Positions 47,764-54,828 of a DNA stretch of 64,000 nt are shown here, one piece after another. A program made the position numbers and the translations under genes. Source of the DNA: Alistipes sp. (GTDB lineage Bacteria > Bacteroidota > Bacteroidia > Bacteroidales > Rikenellaceae); assembly GCA_017408825.1 (NCBI GenBank), contig JAFQTX010000037.1, forward strand, positions 180,478 to 244,477. The letters run 5' to 3'. The notes beneath the pieces are model-generated. The model saw only the letters and a program-made list of their open reading frames with translations. It was not told the origin of the DNA and did not search any database. Positions within the stretch are counted from its first letter, which is position 1. Every line of letters begins with the position of its first letter.

Positions 47764-48402
47764 ATGGCACACAATGTAAAGACACCCGAGACCGATATTA
47801 TGGTTGAGACTAAGGGTAAGTTGGAGTTATTTTTCGACAAGCACGGCAACAAGCTTTTGTGGTTGATCATCATCGTGGGTATCGCAGTCAGCGGTTACTT
47901 CATCGTCAAGAACTACATCGACAGCCGCTCTGAGGCTAACGAGCAGTCGGCAAGCATCGCAATGGCCAATGAGCTCAACGGCGCTGATAGCGTTGAGGGC
48001 TACGCTAAGGTTCAGGAGGAGTACGAGGGTACTGCTGCTGCTAACACTGCAAACTTCCTTGCTGCTGCAGCTGCTTTAGAGGCTGGCGACATCGCTAAGG
48101 CTGAGGCTGAGTTGGCTAAGTATGAGATGGCTGAGGGTGCTGCTGGTGAGATGATTAACGCAATGGCACTTGGTCTTAAGGGCGACATCGCTGTTGAGAA
48201 GAACGAGCTTCAGGCTGCTGCTGAGCACTTCGCTAAGGCTGTGGCTGCAAGCGACGACGAGCACACATTTGCTACCTACTCTAAGAAGCTCGCCTTGGTT
48301 TACGAGGCTATGGGCGACAACGCTAAGGCTCAGGAGTGCTACAAGGAGATCGTAAAGAAGTATCCTGCACAGGAGCGTGCAATGGCTAAGTTCATTCGCT
48401 AA
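47764..48402 (+). CDS. TPR membrane protein (YfgM-like)
   Basis: A 212-residue protein. One membrane helix (about residues 35-52, LLWLIIIVGIAVSGYFIV) follows a short cytoplasmic N-terminus, as in YfgM-type proteins. The rest is Ala/Glu-rich helical repeats, including typical TPRs (AAEHFAKAVAASDDEHTFATYSKKLALVYEAMGDNAKAQECYKEI). It probably acts as a protein-interaction scaffold on the periplasmic side. It is followed at 23 bases by a lumazine-synthase-like gene, an order usual in Bacteroidota for true ribH. Confidence 0.87.
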   Translation: MAHNVKTPETDIMVETKGKLELFFDKHGNKLLWLIIIVGIAVSGYFIVKNYIDSRSEANEQSASIAMANELNGADSVEGYAKVQEEYEGTAAANTANFLAAAAALEAGDIAKAEAELAKYEMAEGAAGEMINAMALGLKGDIAVEKNELQAAAEHFAKAVAASDDEHTFATYSKKLALVYEAMGDNAKAQECYKEIVKKYPAQERAMAKFIR

Positions 48403-48425
48403 CAAGCCTAACATCCACTCGCAAT

Positions 48426-48851
48426 ATGTTTAGAGTGAAGAGTGCTGAGGCCCCCGATAAGCAGGTGAAGGTTGGTATTATAGTGGTACGCGAGTACGAG
48501 AACTATGGCGATAGCAACCTGATGCCATTCATCGAGCGACTGACTGCGTTGGGATGCACATCGGAGCACTTCGTACTCAAGCGTGTGGCTAAGCTCCACG
48601 ACACGGTGATAACACTGCAATACTTCGCACAATATACCGATGTCGATAGCGTGATAATACTTGCTCCCGAGGAGCGAGTGATGGCCGCACCAGCACTTAT
48701 GGAGGCAATCGTGCGCCTCGAGTTGCAGTGGAATATGTATATAACAATGGGTGGTGCAGAGCGTGCCGACGATATGCAGGCTATGTACACGATGTTCCTT
48801 GAGATGGAGCAGTCAGCACCCGAACAAAATTTCGACCTCAGCATATCGTAA
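48426..48851 (+). CDS. Degenerate lumazine-synthase-like protein
   Basis: A 141-residue protein I read as a diverged relative of RibH (6,7-dimethyl-8-ribityllumazine synthase). It opens KVGIIVVREYENYG where RibH has its first strand, and QYFAQYTDVDSVIIL (residues 65-79) matches the RibH QYFA..TDVD.VI.L stretch. LRLEL-QWNMYIT also aligns. The catalytic features are missing: the PGAFE(L/I)P loop reads AKLHDTV (55-61), the GxTxHFD segment with the catalytic His reads RVMAAPA, and the C-terminal GNKGEEAA motif is gone. It is probably inactive as a lumazine synthase and may have another role. Confidence 0.6.
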   Translation: MFRVKSAEAPDKQVKVGIIVVREYENYGDSNLMPFIERLTALGCTSEHFVLKRVAKLHDTVITLQYFAQYTDVDSVIILAPEERVMAAPALMEAIVRLELQWNMYITMGGAERADDMQAMYTMFLEMEQSAPEQNFDLSIS

Positions 48852-48882
48852 GTGCTGCGACGAGATTTTCAATAGTAGTTGT

Positions 48883-48918
48883 GGGAGTCTAACCAATAGG
48901 TTGGACTCCCTACTTTTT
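48883..48918 (+). terminator. Terminator of the TPR and RibH-like genes
   Basis: GGGAGTCTAACC (48883-48894) pairs with GGTTGGACTCCC (48899-48910) with one G-U, followed by TTTTT. Confidence 0.88.
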
Positions 48919-48936
48919 AATTTCCAAATCTTTTCG

Positions 48937-49031
48937 TATCTTTGGCGTCATAATGACGCTTCTACTACAACATCCTTCTACATCAAAGTAGGTCTCACGT
49001 GATGATAGGTCATAACTTTTTTCTATATTTG
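48937..49031 (+). promoter_or_regulatory. Promoter region with palindrome before the repeat protein
   Basis: Two -7 boxes are seen: TATCTTTG at 48937-48944 and TATATTTG at 49024-49031. A palindrome, GCGTCAT-A-ATGACGC (48945-48959), starts directly after the first box, where transcription should begin, so it could be an operator. Which box is used is unknown. Confidence 0.45.
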
Positions 49032-49050
49032 TAGAAACAACCATACCACT

Positions 49051-49503
49051 ATGCGCCTACTACTTCTCCTACTGCTTTTCACAATCCCGCTATCAGCTGA
49101 TGCTCAGGCATATCTATATGCCGGAAACTCGACATACTCGAGTGATACTCTCTATACGTTCGATGGTCGTAAAATCTATAACGGCCGCTCGACATACTCT
49201 TCCGACATACTCTTTACATTCGACGGACGACACCTCTACCAAGGCAACTCAACCTACTCATCCGACACGGTGCTGACATTCGACGGCAGTAGGATATATG
49301 ACGGCCGCTCGACATACTCTTCGGACATACTCTTTACGTTCGACGGACGATATCTCTACCGAGGCAACTCGACATATTCGTCCGACATCCTACTTACGTT
49401 CGACGGGCGACATATCTACCGTGGACGTTCGACATACTCCTCCGACATACTCTTCACCGTAAAAGGCTCGTTTCCGATACTATTTATTGCCACCCTGCTA
49501 TAA
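49051..49503 (+). CDS. Secreted 20-residue tandem-repeat protein
   Basis: A 150-residue protein with a signal peptide (MRLLLLLLLFTIPLSADAQA). After it the whole chain is six repeats of about 20 residues of the form Y-x-G-[NR]-STYSSD-[IT]-L-x-TFDG-R-x-[IL]. The repeats alternate between GNS and GRS, so the true unit may be 40 residues. It resembles the small beta-flower-type repeat proteins seen in Bacteroidota, with one short beta element per repeat; that link is from memory. The last repeat breaks down in a hydrophobic end (SFPILFIATLL). Function unknown. Confidence 0.75.
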   Translation: MRLLLLLLLFTIPLSADAQAYLYAGNSTYSSDTLYTFDGRKIYNGRSTYSSDILFTFDGRHLYQGNSTYSSDTVLTFDGSRIYDGRSTYSSDILFTFDGRYLYRGNSTYSSDILLTFDGRHIYRGRSTYSSDILFTVKGSFPILFIATLL

Positions 49504-49545
49504 AAGATTTTGAGATTTTTTCGACCAGGGTTGCGAATTTTTCAC

Positions 49546-49553
49546 TATCTTTG
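49546..49553 (+). promoter_or_regulatory. -7 box immediately before the alpha/beta hydrolase
   Basis: TATCTTTG ends six bases before the ATG at 49560, so the transcript would be leaderless or nearly so. No clear -33 TTG at the usual distance. Confidence 0.5.
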
Positions 49554-49559
49554 CGTGAT

Positions 49560-50324
49560 ATGGATGCACGATATAGATATGATGGCATTGAGCTCGCCTA
49601 TTCGATTGAGGGCGAGGGAGATACAATAATACTACTACACGGCTGGGGTTGCGACCGTAACATATGGAAGCCAACCTCTGAGCTACTGCGCCAACACTTT
49701 CGGGTCGTTGCCGTAGACTTTGCGGGCTTCGGACGTAGCGCCGAGCCGCAGACAACGTGGGGTGTCGAGGAGTATACACGCTCTATCGAGGCACTCGTTA
49801 AGGAGCTCGGCATCGAGTGCCCAACGCTCATAGGACACTCGTTTGGTGGTCGAGTATCTATACTCTACGCCTCTCGCAACAAGGTGCGCAGCATAATTCT
49901 TACGGATGCTGCCGGCGTAAAGCCACGACGCTCGTTATCGTACTACCGCAAGGTATACAGCTTCAAGCTGATGAAGCACCTACTACCGCTGCTTATCGGC
50001 AACCGTAAGGCGCAGATGCTCATCGAGCAGCGCCGTGCAAAGTCGGGCTCGTCTGACTATAACCGTGCGACACCCACGATGCGTGCCATACTCTCGAAGT
50101 GCGTGAACGAGGATCTCTGCCACGTGATGCCCAAGATCTCTGCCCCCACACTCCTCTTCTGGGGCGACAAGGATACAGCAACACCTCTCAGCGATGCACA
50201 CAAGATGCAGCGACTAATTCCCGACGCAGGGTTGGTGGTGGCCGAGGGTGCTGGTCACTTCGCTATGTTGGAGCAGAAAGAGATGTGGATTGCTGCACTA
50301 AAATCATTTCTTAAAATCGAGTAA
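49560..50324 (+). CDS. Alpha/beta hydrolase
   Basis: A 254-residue serine hydrolase. The oxyanion HGWG motif is in IILLHGWGCDRNIW, the nucleophile serine in IGHSFGG, the acid in LLFWGDKDTATPL, and the catalytic His in GAGHFAMLE. The substrate is unknown. The next gene, a membrane MurF-like ligase, begins 4 bases after its stop and Ddl follows, so a role in cell-wall precursor metabolism is possible. The ATG at 49560 is favoured over a TTG at 49551 that lies in the promoter box. Confidence 0.9.
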   Translation: MDARYRYDGIELAYSIEGEGDTIILLHGWGCDRNIWKPTSELLRQHFRVVAVDFAGFGRSAEPQTTWGVEEYTRSIEALVKELGIECPTLIGHSFGGRVSILYASRNKVRSIILTDAAGVKPRRSLSYYRKVYSFKLMKHLLPLLIGNRKAQMLIEQRRAKSGSSDYNRATPTMRAILSKCVNEDLCHVMPKISAPTLLFWGDKDTATPLSDAHKMQRLIPDAGLVVAEGAGHFAMLEQKEMWIAALKSFLKIE

Positions 50325-50327
50325 AGG

Positions 50328-51884
50328 ATGAGCGTAGTACTATATATCTTCTCAGCCGTATGGCTTGTATATCTCTGGGCTACAATGCGCTACTCGGTGC
50401 AGATGTTCCAGCAGAACAGCTATCGCACGGAGCGTTACAACCGCTGGTTGCGCTCTACGGGCGAGTGGCACTCGATGATGAATATCGTAGCCGTGGTTGC
50501 GGCCATAACTTTTGCATTGACCGACCATATCGCAGCACTTGCGGTGTTTGGCCTATGGATGATGATAATTGCAGTAGCAGAGTTCTCGATAAAATATAAG
50601 ATCGCTTTGGTCTACACGATGCGTGTTAAGCGCCTGATGTTCACACGCCTGATGCTTACTGCTACGGGCGTAGCACTCACGCACATCTTCTACACGGAGT
50701 ATACGCTCGTGGCGATGATGCTACTTACGTTTGACTACTGGACAATCCTTGCCAACCTCCTAAATCGCCCTCTCGAGGCGCTCATCACACGTTGGTACTA
50801 CAACGATGCTAAGCGCCGCCTACGTGCAATGCCACACCTACGCATCATAGGCATTACGGGAAGCTTTGGCAAGACCTCAACAAAGCACTTTCTATACCGT
50901 GTGCTCAGCGAGAAGTATAACGTGCTGATGACACCAGGCAACTTCAACACAACGCTTGGTGTGGTGCGCACCATACGTGAGCACCTCAAGCCCCACCACG
51001 AGGTATTCATCGTCGAGATGGGTGCCAAGCAGCGTGGCGACATCAAGGAGATATGCGACTTGGTAGCCCCCGAGATGGGCATCATCACCTCGGTAGGCGA
51101 AATGCACCTCGAGACCTTCGGCTCGGTGGAGAACGTGGCACGCACCAAGTTTGAGCTTATCGACGCTCTGCCTGAGGGTGGCCTTGGTGTGGTGAATATC
51201 GACTCGGAGAGCGCCTATGAGCATATCAAGAAGAGAGGCATCAAGGTGACAACCTACGGTATCGAGAACGCTGATGCGGACTACCGTGCGGTGAACATCG
51301 CCTACTCACCCTCTGAGACCGAGTTTGAGGTTGAGAGTAAGGCCGGCAAGGCAAGGTTTGCCACACACATCCTCGGCCGTGGTAATATACTCAACATCCT
51401 CGCAGCCTTGGCCATAGCCGATAAGCTCGGCGTATCTATAGAGGCACAGCGTCGTGCCGTACGCCAGATTGAGCAGATAGAGCATCGCCTGAGTATGCGA
51501 CGCAACGGCGGGATAACAATCCTCGACGATGCCTACAACTCCAACCCCACGGGCGCACGTATGGCCCTCGAGGTGCTCAGTGGCTTTGTTACCGAGGGTA
51601 AACGCTATGTGCTCACACCAGGATTTGTCGAGATGGGCACTAAGCAGTACGACAACAATCGTGAGTTTGGCCGAAACATCGCCGCCGCAAAGCCCGATGG
51701 TGTATATGTCATCAACGAGGTAAACCGCAAGGCGATAGTCGAGGGACTCACCGAGGGTGGCTACCCTACTGCACAGCTTCGCTGCGTGGCATCGTTCAAC
51801 GAGGCGATGGGCGAGCTACAACCACGACTCAAATCGGGCGACGTGATGTTATATGAGAACGATCTGCCCGACTCATTCAAATAG
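50328..51884 (+). CDS. Membrane-anchored MurF-like Mur ligase
   Basis: A 518-residue protein. About 150 N-terminal residues hold four or five membrane helices. The rest is a Mur ligase with P-loop GITGSFGKTSTKHFL, MTPGNFNTTLGVVRTI, EMGAKQRGDI, HRLSMRRNGGITILDDAYNSNP and the C-terminal domain. It resembles UDP-MurNAc-tripeptide:D-Ala-D-Ala ligases, but the membrane domain is unlike standard MurF. A MurF-Alr fusion is also encoded in the window. Directly followed by Ddl, it may use that enzyme's dipeptide. Confidence 0.88.
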   Translation: MSVVLYIFSAVWLVYLWATMRYSVQMFQQNSYRTERYNRWLRSTGEWHSMMNIVAVVAAITFALTDHIAALAVFGLWMMIIAVAEFSIKYKIALVYTMRVKRLMFTRLMLTATGVALTHIFYTEYTLVAMMLLTFDYWTILANLLNRPLEALITRWYYNDAKRRLRAMPHLRIIGITGSFGKTSTKHFLYRVLSEKYNVLMTPGNFNTTLGVVRTIREHLKPHHEVFIVEMGAKQRGDIKEICDLVAPEMGIITSVGEMHLETFGSVENVARTKFELIDALPEGGLGVVNIDSESAYEHIKKRGIKVTTYGIENADADYRAVNIAYSPSETEFEVESKAGKARFATHILGRGNILNILAALAIADKLGVSIEAQRRAVRQIEQIEHRLSMRRNGGITILDDAYNSNPTGARMALEVLSGFVTEGKRYVLTPGFVEMGTKQYDNNREFGRNIAAAKPDGVYVINEVNRKAIVEGLTEGGYPTAQLRCVASFNEAMGELQPRLKSGDVMLYENDLPDSFK

Positions 51885-51907
51885 AAAACGACTAAATAAC
51901 TGATACA

Positions 51908-53101
51908 ATGAAGATTAATGTAGGTGTAATTTTTGGTGGCCGCTCGGTAGAGAACGAGATTTCGGTGATCACCGCAGCGCAGACAATGGCAGCGATGAAC
52001 CTTGAGAAGTATAACATCGTGCCTATCTACATATCAAAGGAGGGCCGCTGGTATACTGGCGACAAGCTCCGTACTACGGACAACTATCGTGATATGGACT
52101 CGCTACTTAAGAGCGTTACAGAGGTCTACTTCCGCCCCGTATTTGGCGACAACAAGCTCTACAAGGTGCGCAAACCTCTGTTCGGCAGCGATAGCGTATG
52201 CTCTATCGACGTTATCCTCCCCTGTCTGCACGGCACATCGGGCGAGGATGGCTCGTTCCAGGGCCTCATAGAGATGACAGGCATCCCATATGCGTGCCCT
52301 AACCCTCTCGCCTCGGCAAATGGTATGGACAAGATTACGATGAAGATGATCCTCAAGGAGAGCGGCATCCCCGTAGTGGAGTACGCTTGGTTCTCGGATA
52401 AGGAGTGGTTGTCGGAGCGTGATGCCTGCGTGGAGCGTAGCGAGAAGCTTAGCTACCCTCTTATCGTGAAGCCCGCAAACCTCGGCTCGTCGGTAGGTAT
52501 CAAGGCGGTACACAACCGTGAGGAGCTTATTGATGCCGTAGACAATGCCATCAAATACTCTAAGCGTATCATCGTGGAGCGCCTTGTTGAGAAGCTCAAG
52601 GAGATCAACTGCTCGGTGCTCGGCGACTACTACGACTGCCAGCCATCGGTATGCGAGGCCCCCGTGCGCTCGGGCGAGATTCTTAGCTACGAGGATAAGT
52701 ACTTAGGCGGTGGCAAGAACAAGCCATCCGAGGGTATGCACTCTACCGTGCGTGAGATTCCTGCCAACCTCCCCGAGGATGTCACAGCATTTATCCGCAA
52801 GACCGCCTGCCAGACCTTCCGAGTGCTGGCCTGCGATGGCGTATCACGCATCGACTTTATGATCGACGAGGCTACGGGCGACATCTTCGTAAACGAGATT
52901 AACACCATCCCTGGCTCACTATCCTTCTACCTCTGGGAGGCCACAGGTATCAAGTTCGATGAGCTCGTAGATAGGCTTATCGCCGTAGCATTCAAGCGCA
53001 AGCGTGACTCAGAGTTCAAGACTACAAGCTACTCGGAGAACATCTTCGCCTACCAGGCTAAGCACGGCGCAAAGCTCGGTGGCTCGAAGGGTGCGAAATA
53101 G
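51908..53101 (+). CDS. ddl: D-alanine--D-alanine ligase
   Basis: A 397-residue ATP-grasp ligase, longer than the usual 310-360. The active-site triad typical of D-Ala-D-Ala specificity is visible: Glu15 (GGRSVENEIS), Ser in NLGSSVG, and Tyr in the omega loop YEDKYLGGG. LPCLHGTSGEDGSFQGLIEM, IVKPANLGSSVGIKAV and VNEINTIPGS are family motifs. No VanA-like lactate-specific loop is seen. The last 30 residues are a basic extension. It forms a cluster with the MurF-like ligase 23 bases upstream. Confidence 0.94.
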   Translation: MKINVGVIFGGRSVENEISVITAAQTMAAMNLEKYNIVPIYISKEGRWYTGDKLRTTDNYRDMDSLLKSVTEVYFRPVFGDNKLYKVRKPLFGSDSVCSIDVILPCLHGTSGEDGSFQGLIEMTGIPYACPNPLASANGMDKITMKMILKESGIPVVEYAWFSDKEWLSERDACVERSEKLSYPLIVKPANLGSSVGIKAVHNREELIDAVDNAIKYSKRIIVERLVEKLKEINCSVLGDYYDCQPSVCEAPVRSGEILSYEDKYLGGGKNKPSEGMHSTVREIPANLPEDVTAFIRKTACQTFRVLACDGVSRIDFMIDEATGDIFVNEINTIPGSLSFYLWEATGIKFDELVDRLIAVAFKRKRDSEFKTTSYSENIFAYQAKHGAKLGGSKGAK

Positions 53102-53168
53102 CAGCCCTAAGCAAGGCGGGGGGGGGTGTTACTTCCGCCCGTAATAACCTAAAAACTAACTATTTAAG

Positions 53169-53939
53169 ATGACTTCATTATACAACAACATAATATTTGG
53201 CCCAGTACGCTCACGCCGCTTGGGACTATCGCTGGGCGTAAACCTACTGCCCATCGACTCTAAGATATGCAGCTTCGACTGCATCTACTGCGAGTGCGGC
53301 TGGAACGGTGAGCACCCAGGCAAGCGTCGTTTCAACTCACGTGACGACGTGCGCACAATGCTCGATGCAACACTTGCTAAGATGGTTGGCGAGGGTACGC
53401 CACCCGATGTAATCACCTTTGCAGGTAATGGCGAACCCACGCTACACCCTGAGTTTGAGCAGATTATCGAGGACACCATAGCCCTTCGTGACAAGCACTG
53501 CCCCGAGGCAAAGGTCTCAGTGCTATCTAACGCTACACAGATACACCGTGAGGATGTACGTCGAGCATTGCTACGTGTGGATAACAATATCCTCAAACTC
53601 GACTCGGCATTTGACGCCACAGTGCAACTTATCAACAAGCCTCAGGGCGCATATACCGTAGAGCGCACCGTGGAGCTACTCAAGGCCTTCGGTGGCGAGC
53701 TTATAGTCCAGACAATGTTCCTTCGTGGCGAATACCTCGGCCAGCGTGTTGATAACACCACCGACGTGGAGGTCGAGGCGTGGTTGCGCCTTATCGAGGA
53801 GATCGCTCCTAAGCAGGTTATGGTCTACTCGTTAGATCGTGACACCCCCTGCCAGACCCTCGAGAAGGTTGAAAAGGAGGAGCTGCGTAAGATTGCCGTA
53901 CGTGTCGAAGCTCTTGGCATCGCCTGCTCGGTAGCATAA
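53169..53939 (+). CDS. Radical SAM protein
   Basis: A 256-residue radical SAM enzyme with the iron-sulfur ligands Cys34, Cys38 and Cys41 in CSFDCIYC. FGPVRSRRLGLSLGVNLLP and ITFAGNGEPTLHPEF (the SAM-binding GNGEPT form) place it in the small subfamily without extra cluster domains. The reaction is unknown. It is followed 25 bases later by a DUF3127 gene. Confidence 0.9.
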   Translation: MTSLYNNIIFGPVRSRRLGLSLGVNLLPIDSKICSFDCIYCECGWNGEHPGKRRFNSRDDVRTMLDATLAKMVGEGTPPDVITFAGNGEPTLHPEFEQIIEDTIALRDKHCPEAKVSVLSNATQIHREDVRRALLRVDNNILKLDSAFDATVQLINKPQGAYTVERTVELLKAFGGELIVQTMFLRGEYLGQRVDNTTDVEVEAWLRLIEEIAPKQVMVYSLDRDTPCQTLEKVEKEELRKIAVRVEALGIACSVA

Positions 53940-53964
53940 TAGCGAAAACTAAAACAGAGAAAAT

Positions 53965-54333
53965 ATGGAATTTGAAGGAAAAGTATTGGAGATCCTCCCT
54001 GCCGTCACTGGCCAGTCGGCACGTGGCACGTGGGAGCGTCAGACAGTTGTCTTTGAGCAGCCTAACAAGCAGTATGGCAAGGAGATAGCCGTAACATTTA
54101 TGAATAAGGGGCAGGAGGTATCGTCGCTACGTGTTGGCGAGATGTACACCGTGTCGTTCGATATCGAGAGCCGCAACTACCAAGGTCGTTGGTATACCGA
54201 CGTGCGTGCATGGCGTGTTCAGCCACAGCAGCCACAGGCAGCTACTGCAATGCCCGATATGCCACCATTTGCCGAGGAGCCACAAGCAGCATACTCGGCA
54301 GGCGCAGGTGTTGTGGACGATATGCCATTCTAA
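53965..54333 (+). CDS. DUF3127 OB-fold protein with SSB-like tail
   Basis: A 122-residue protein of the DUF3127 family. Residues 1-90 look like an OB-fold (FEGKVLEILPAVTGQSARG ... YGKEIAVTFMNKGQEV ... YTVSFDIESRNYQGRWYTDVRAW). A Pro/Gln/Ala-rich linker ends in VVDDMPF. That acidic DD-x-PF tip is like the C-terminal peptide that single-stranded DNA-binding proteins use to recruit repair proteins. A DNA-related role is thus plausible but unproven. Confidence 0.85.
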   Translation: MEFEGKVLEILPAVTGQSARGTWERQTVVFEQPNKQYGKEIAVTFMNKGQEVSSLRVGEMYTVSFDIESRNYQGRWYTDVRAWRVQPQQPQAATAMPDMPPFAEEPQAAYSAGAGVVDDMPF

Positions 54334-54346
54334 TCTAAGTTTACAA

Positions 54347-54530
54347 GGGGGGGGGCCACGGCCGAGACAGTGCCGAGACCACAGCGTGATACCCGACCTC
54401 GTAATGGTCCTAATGGTCTTAATGGTCCTAAAGGTCCTAAACTGGGGATACTGGGGATGCTGGGGATACTGGGGATACTGGGGATACTGGGGATAGCGAT
54501 TCCCATCCTCCCTGAAATCACTCCGCCCCA
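54347..54530. repeat. Composite repeat block: poly-G, core and 9-bp arrays
   Basis: A run of nine G (54347-54355) is followed by the GATACCCGACCTCGTAATGG core at 54388, TGGTCTTAA-type 9-mers, and six to seven copies of the CTGGGGATA-type unit (to about 54493). The order core, TGGTCTTAA, GGGGAT matches the left end of the window, so the two are copies of one larger element. Confidence 0.85.
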
Positions 54531-54828
54531 ATTTTTGATTAGAAGGTCGTAGATGCGGCCTTATGGTTGAAAATTAGATTTTTGATTAAAAGGCTGCAGA
54601 TGTGGCCTCGATAAAGAGAAATGGCGGATGGGACATACTGAGCGTATTTCCCATTCGCCATTTGGATTGAGAGGTCGCAGATGCGGTCTTATAAACGAAA
54701 ATTTTTGATTAGAAGGCCGTAGATGTGGTGCATCGCAAAAGAAGAGGCCTCGGGATAGTACTGTAGCGTACAGCCCGAGGTCTCTTACTTTTTGTGATGT
54801 GCCGCAGATGCGGCCTTATAATCGAAAA
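54531..54828. repeat. Repeat modules and two hairpins downstream of the Na/Pi cotransporter gene
   Basis: Modules of the GATTAGAAGG-CGTAGATGCGG-CCTTAT type repeat about five times. Two hairpins are embedded. One, 54619-54663, has a 20-bp stem with one or two mismatches around the loop TGAGC (core ATGGGACATAC/GTATTTCCCAT). The other, 54731-54799, is a longer stem (AAGAGGCCTCGGG..., loop TGTAGC) with T-rich flanks on both strands. The second could terminate the minus-strand cotransporter gene. No gene is present. Confidence 0.8.

Noticed and set aside
48426-48851. Functional ribH
   Set aside because: Similarity is clear in one core stretch only, while the catalytic loop, His segment and C-terminus are missing, so an active lumazine synthase name is not justified.
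51908-53101. VanA/VanB-type D-Ala-D-Lac ligase
   Set aside because: The Glu15, Ser and omega-loop Tyr pattern fits D-Ala-D-Ala ligases, and no vanH/vanX genes are adjacent.
54127-54531. Frames on both strands across the DUF3127 end and GGGGAT array
   Set aside because: They read through simple repeats (QYPQYPQYP, GYWGYWG) and overlap a real gene in another frame.
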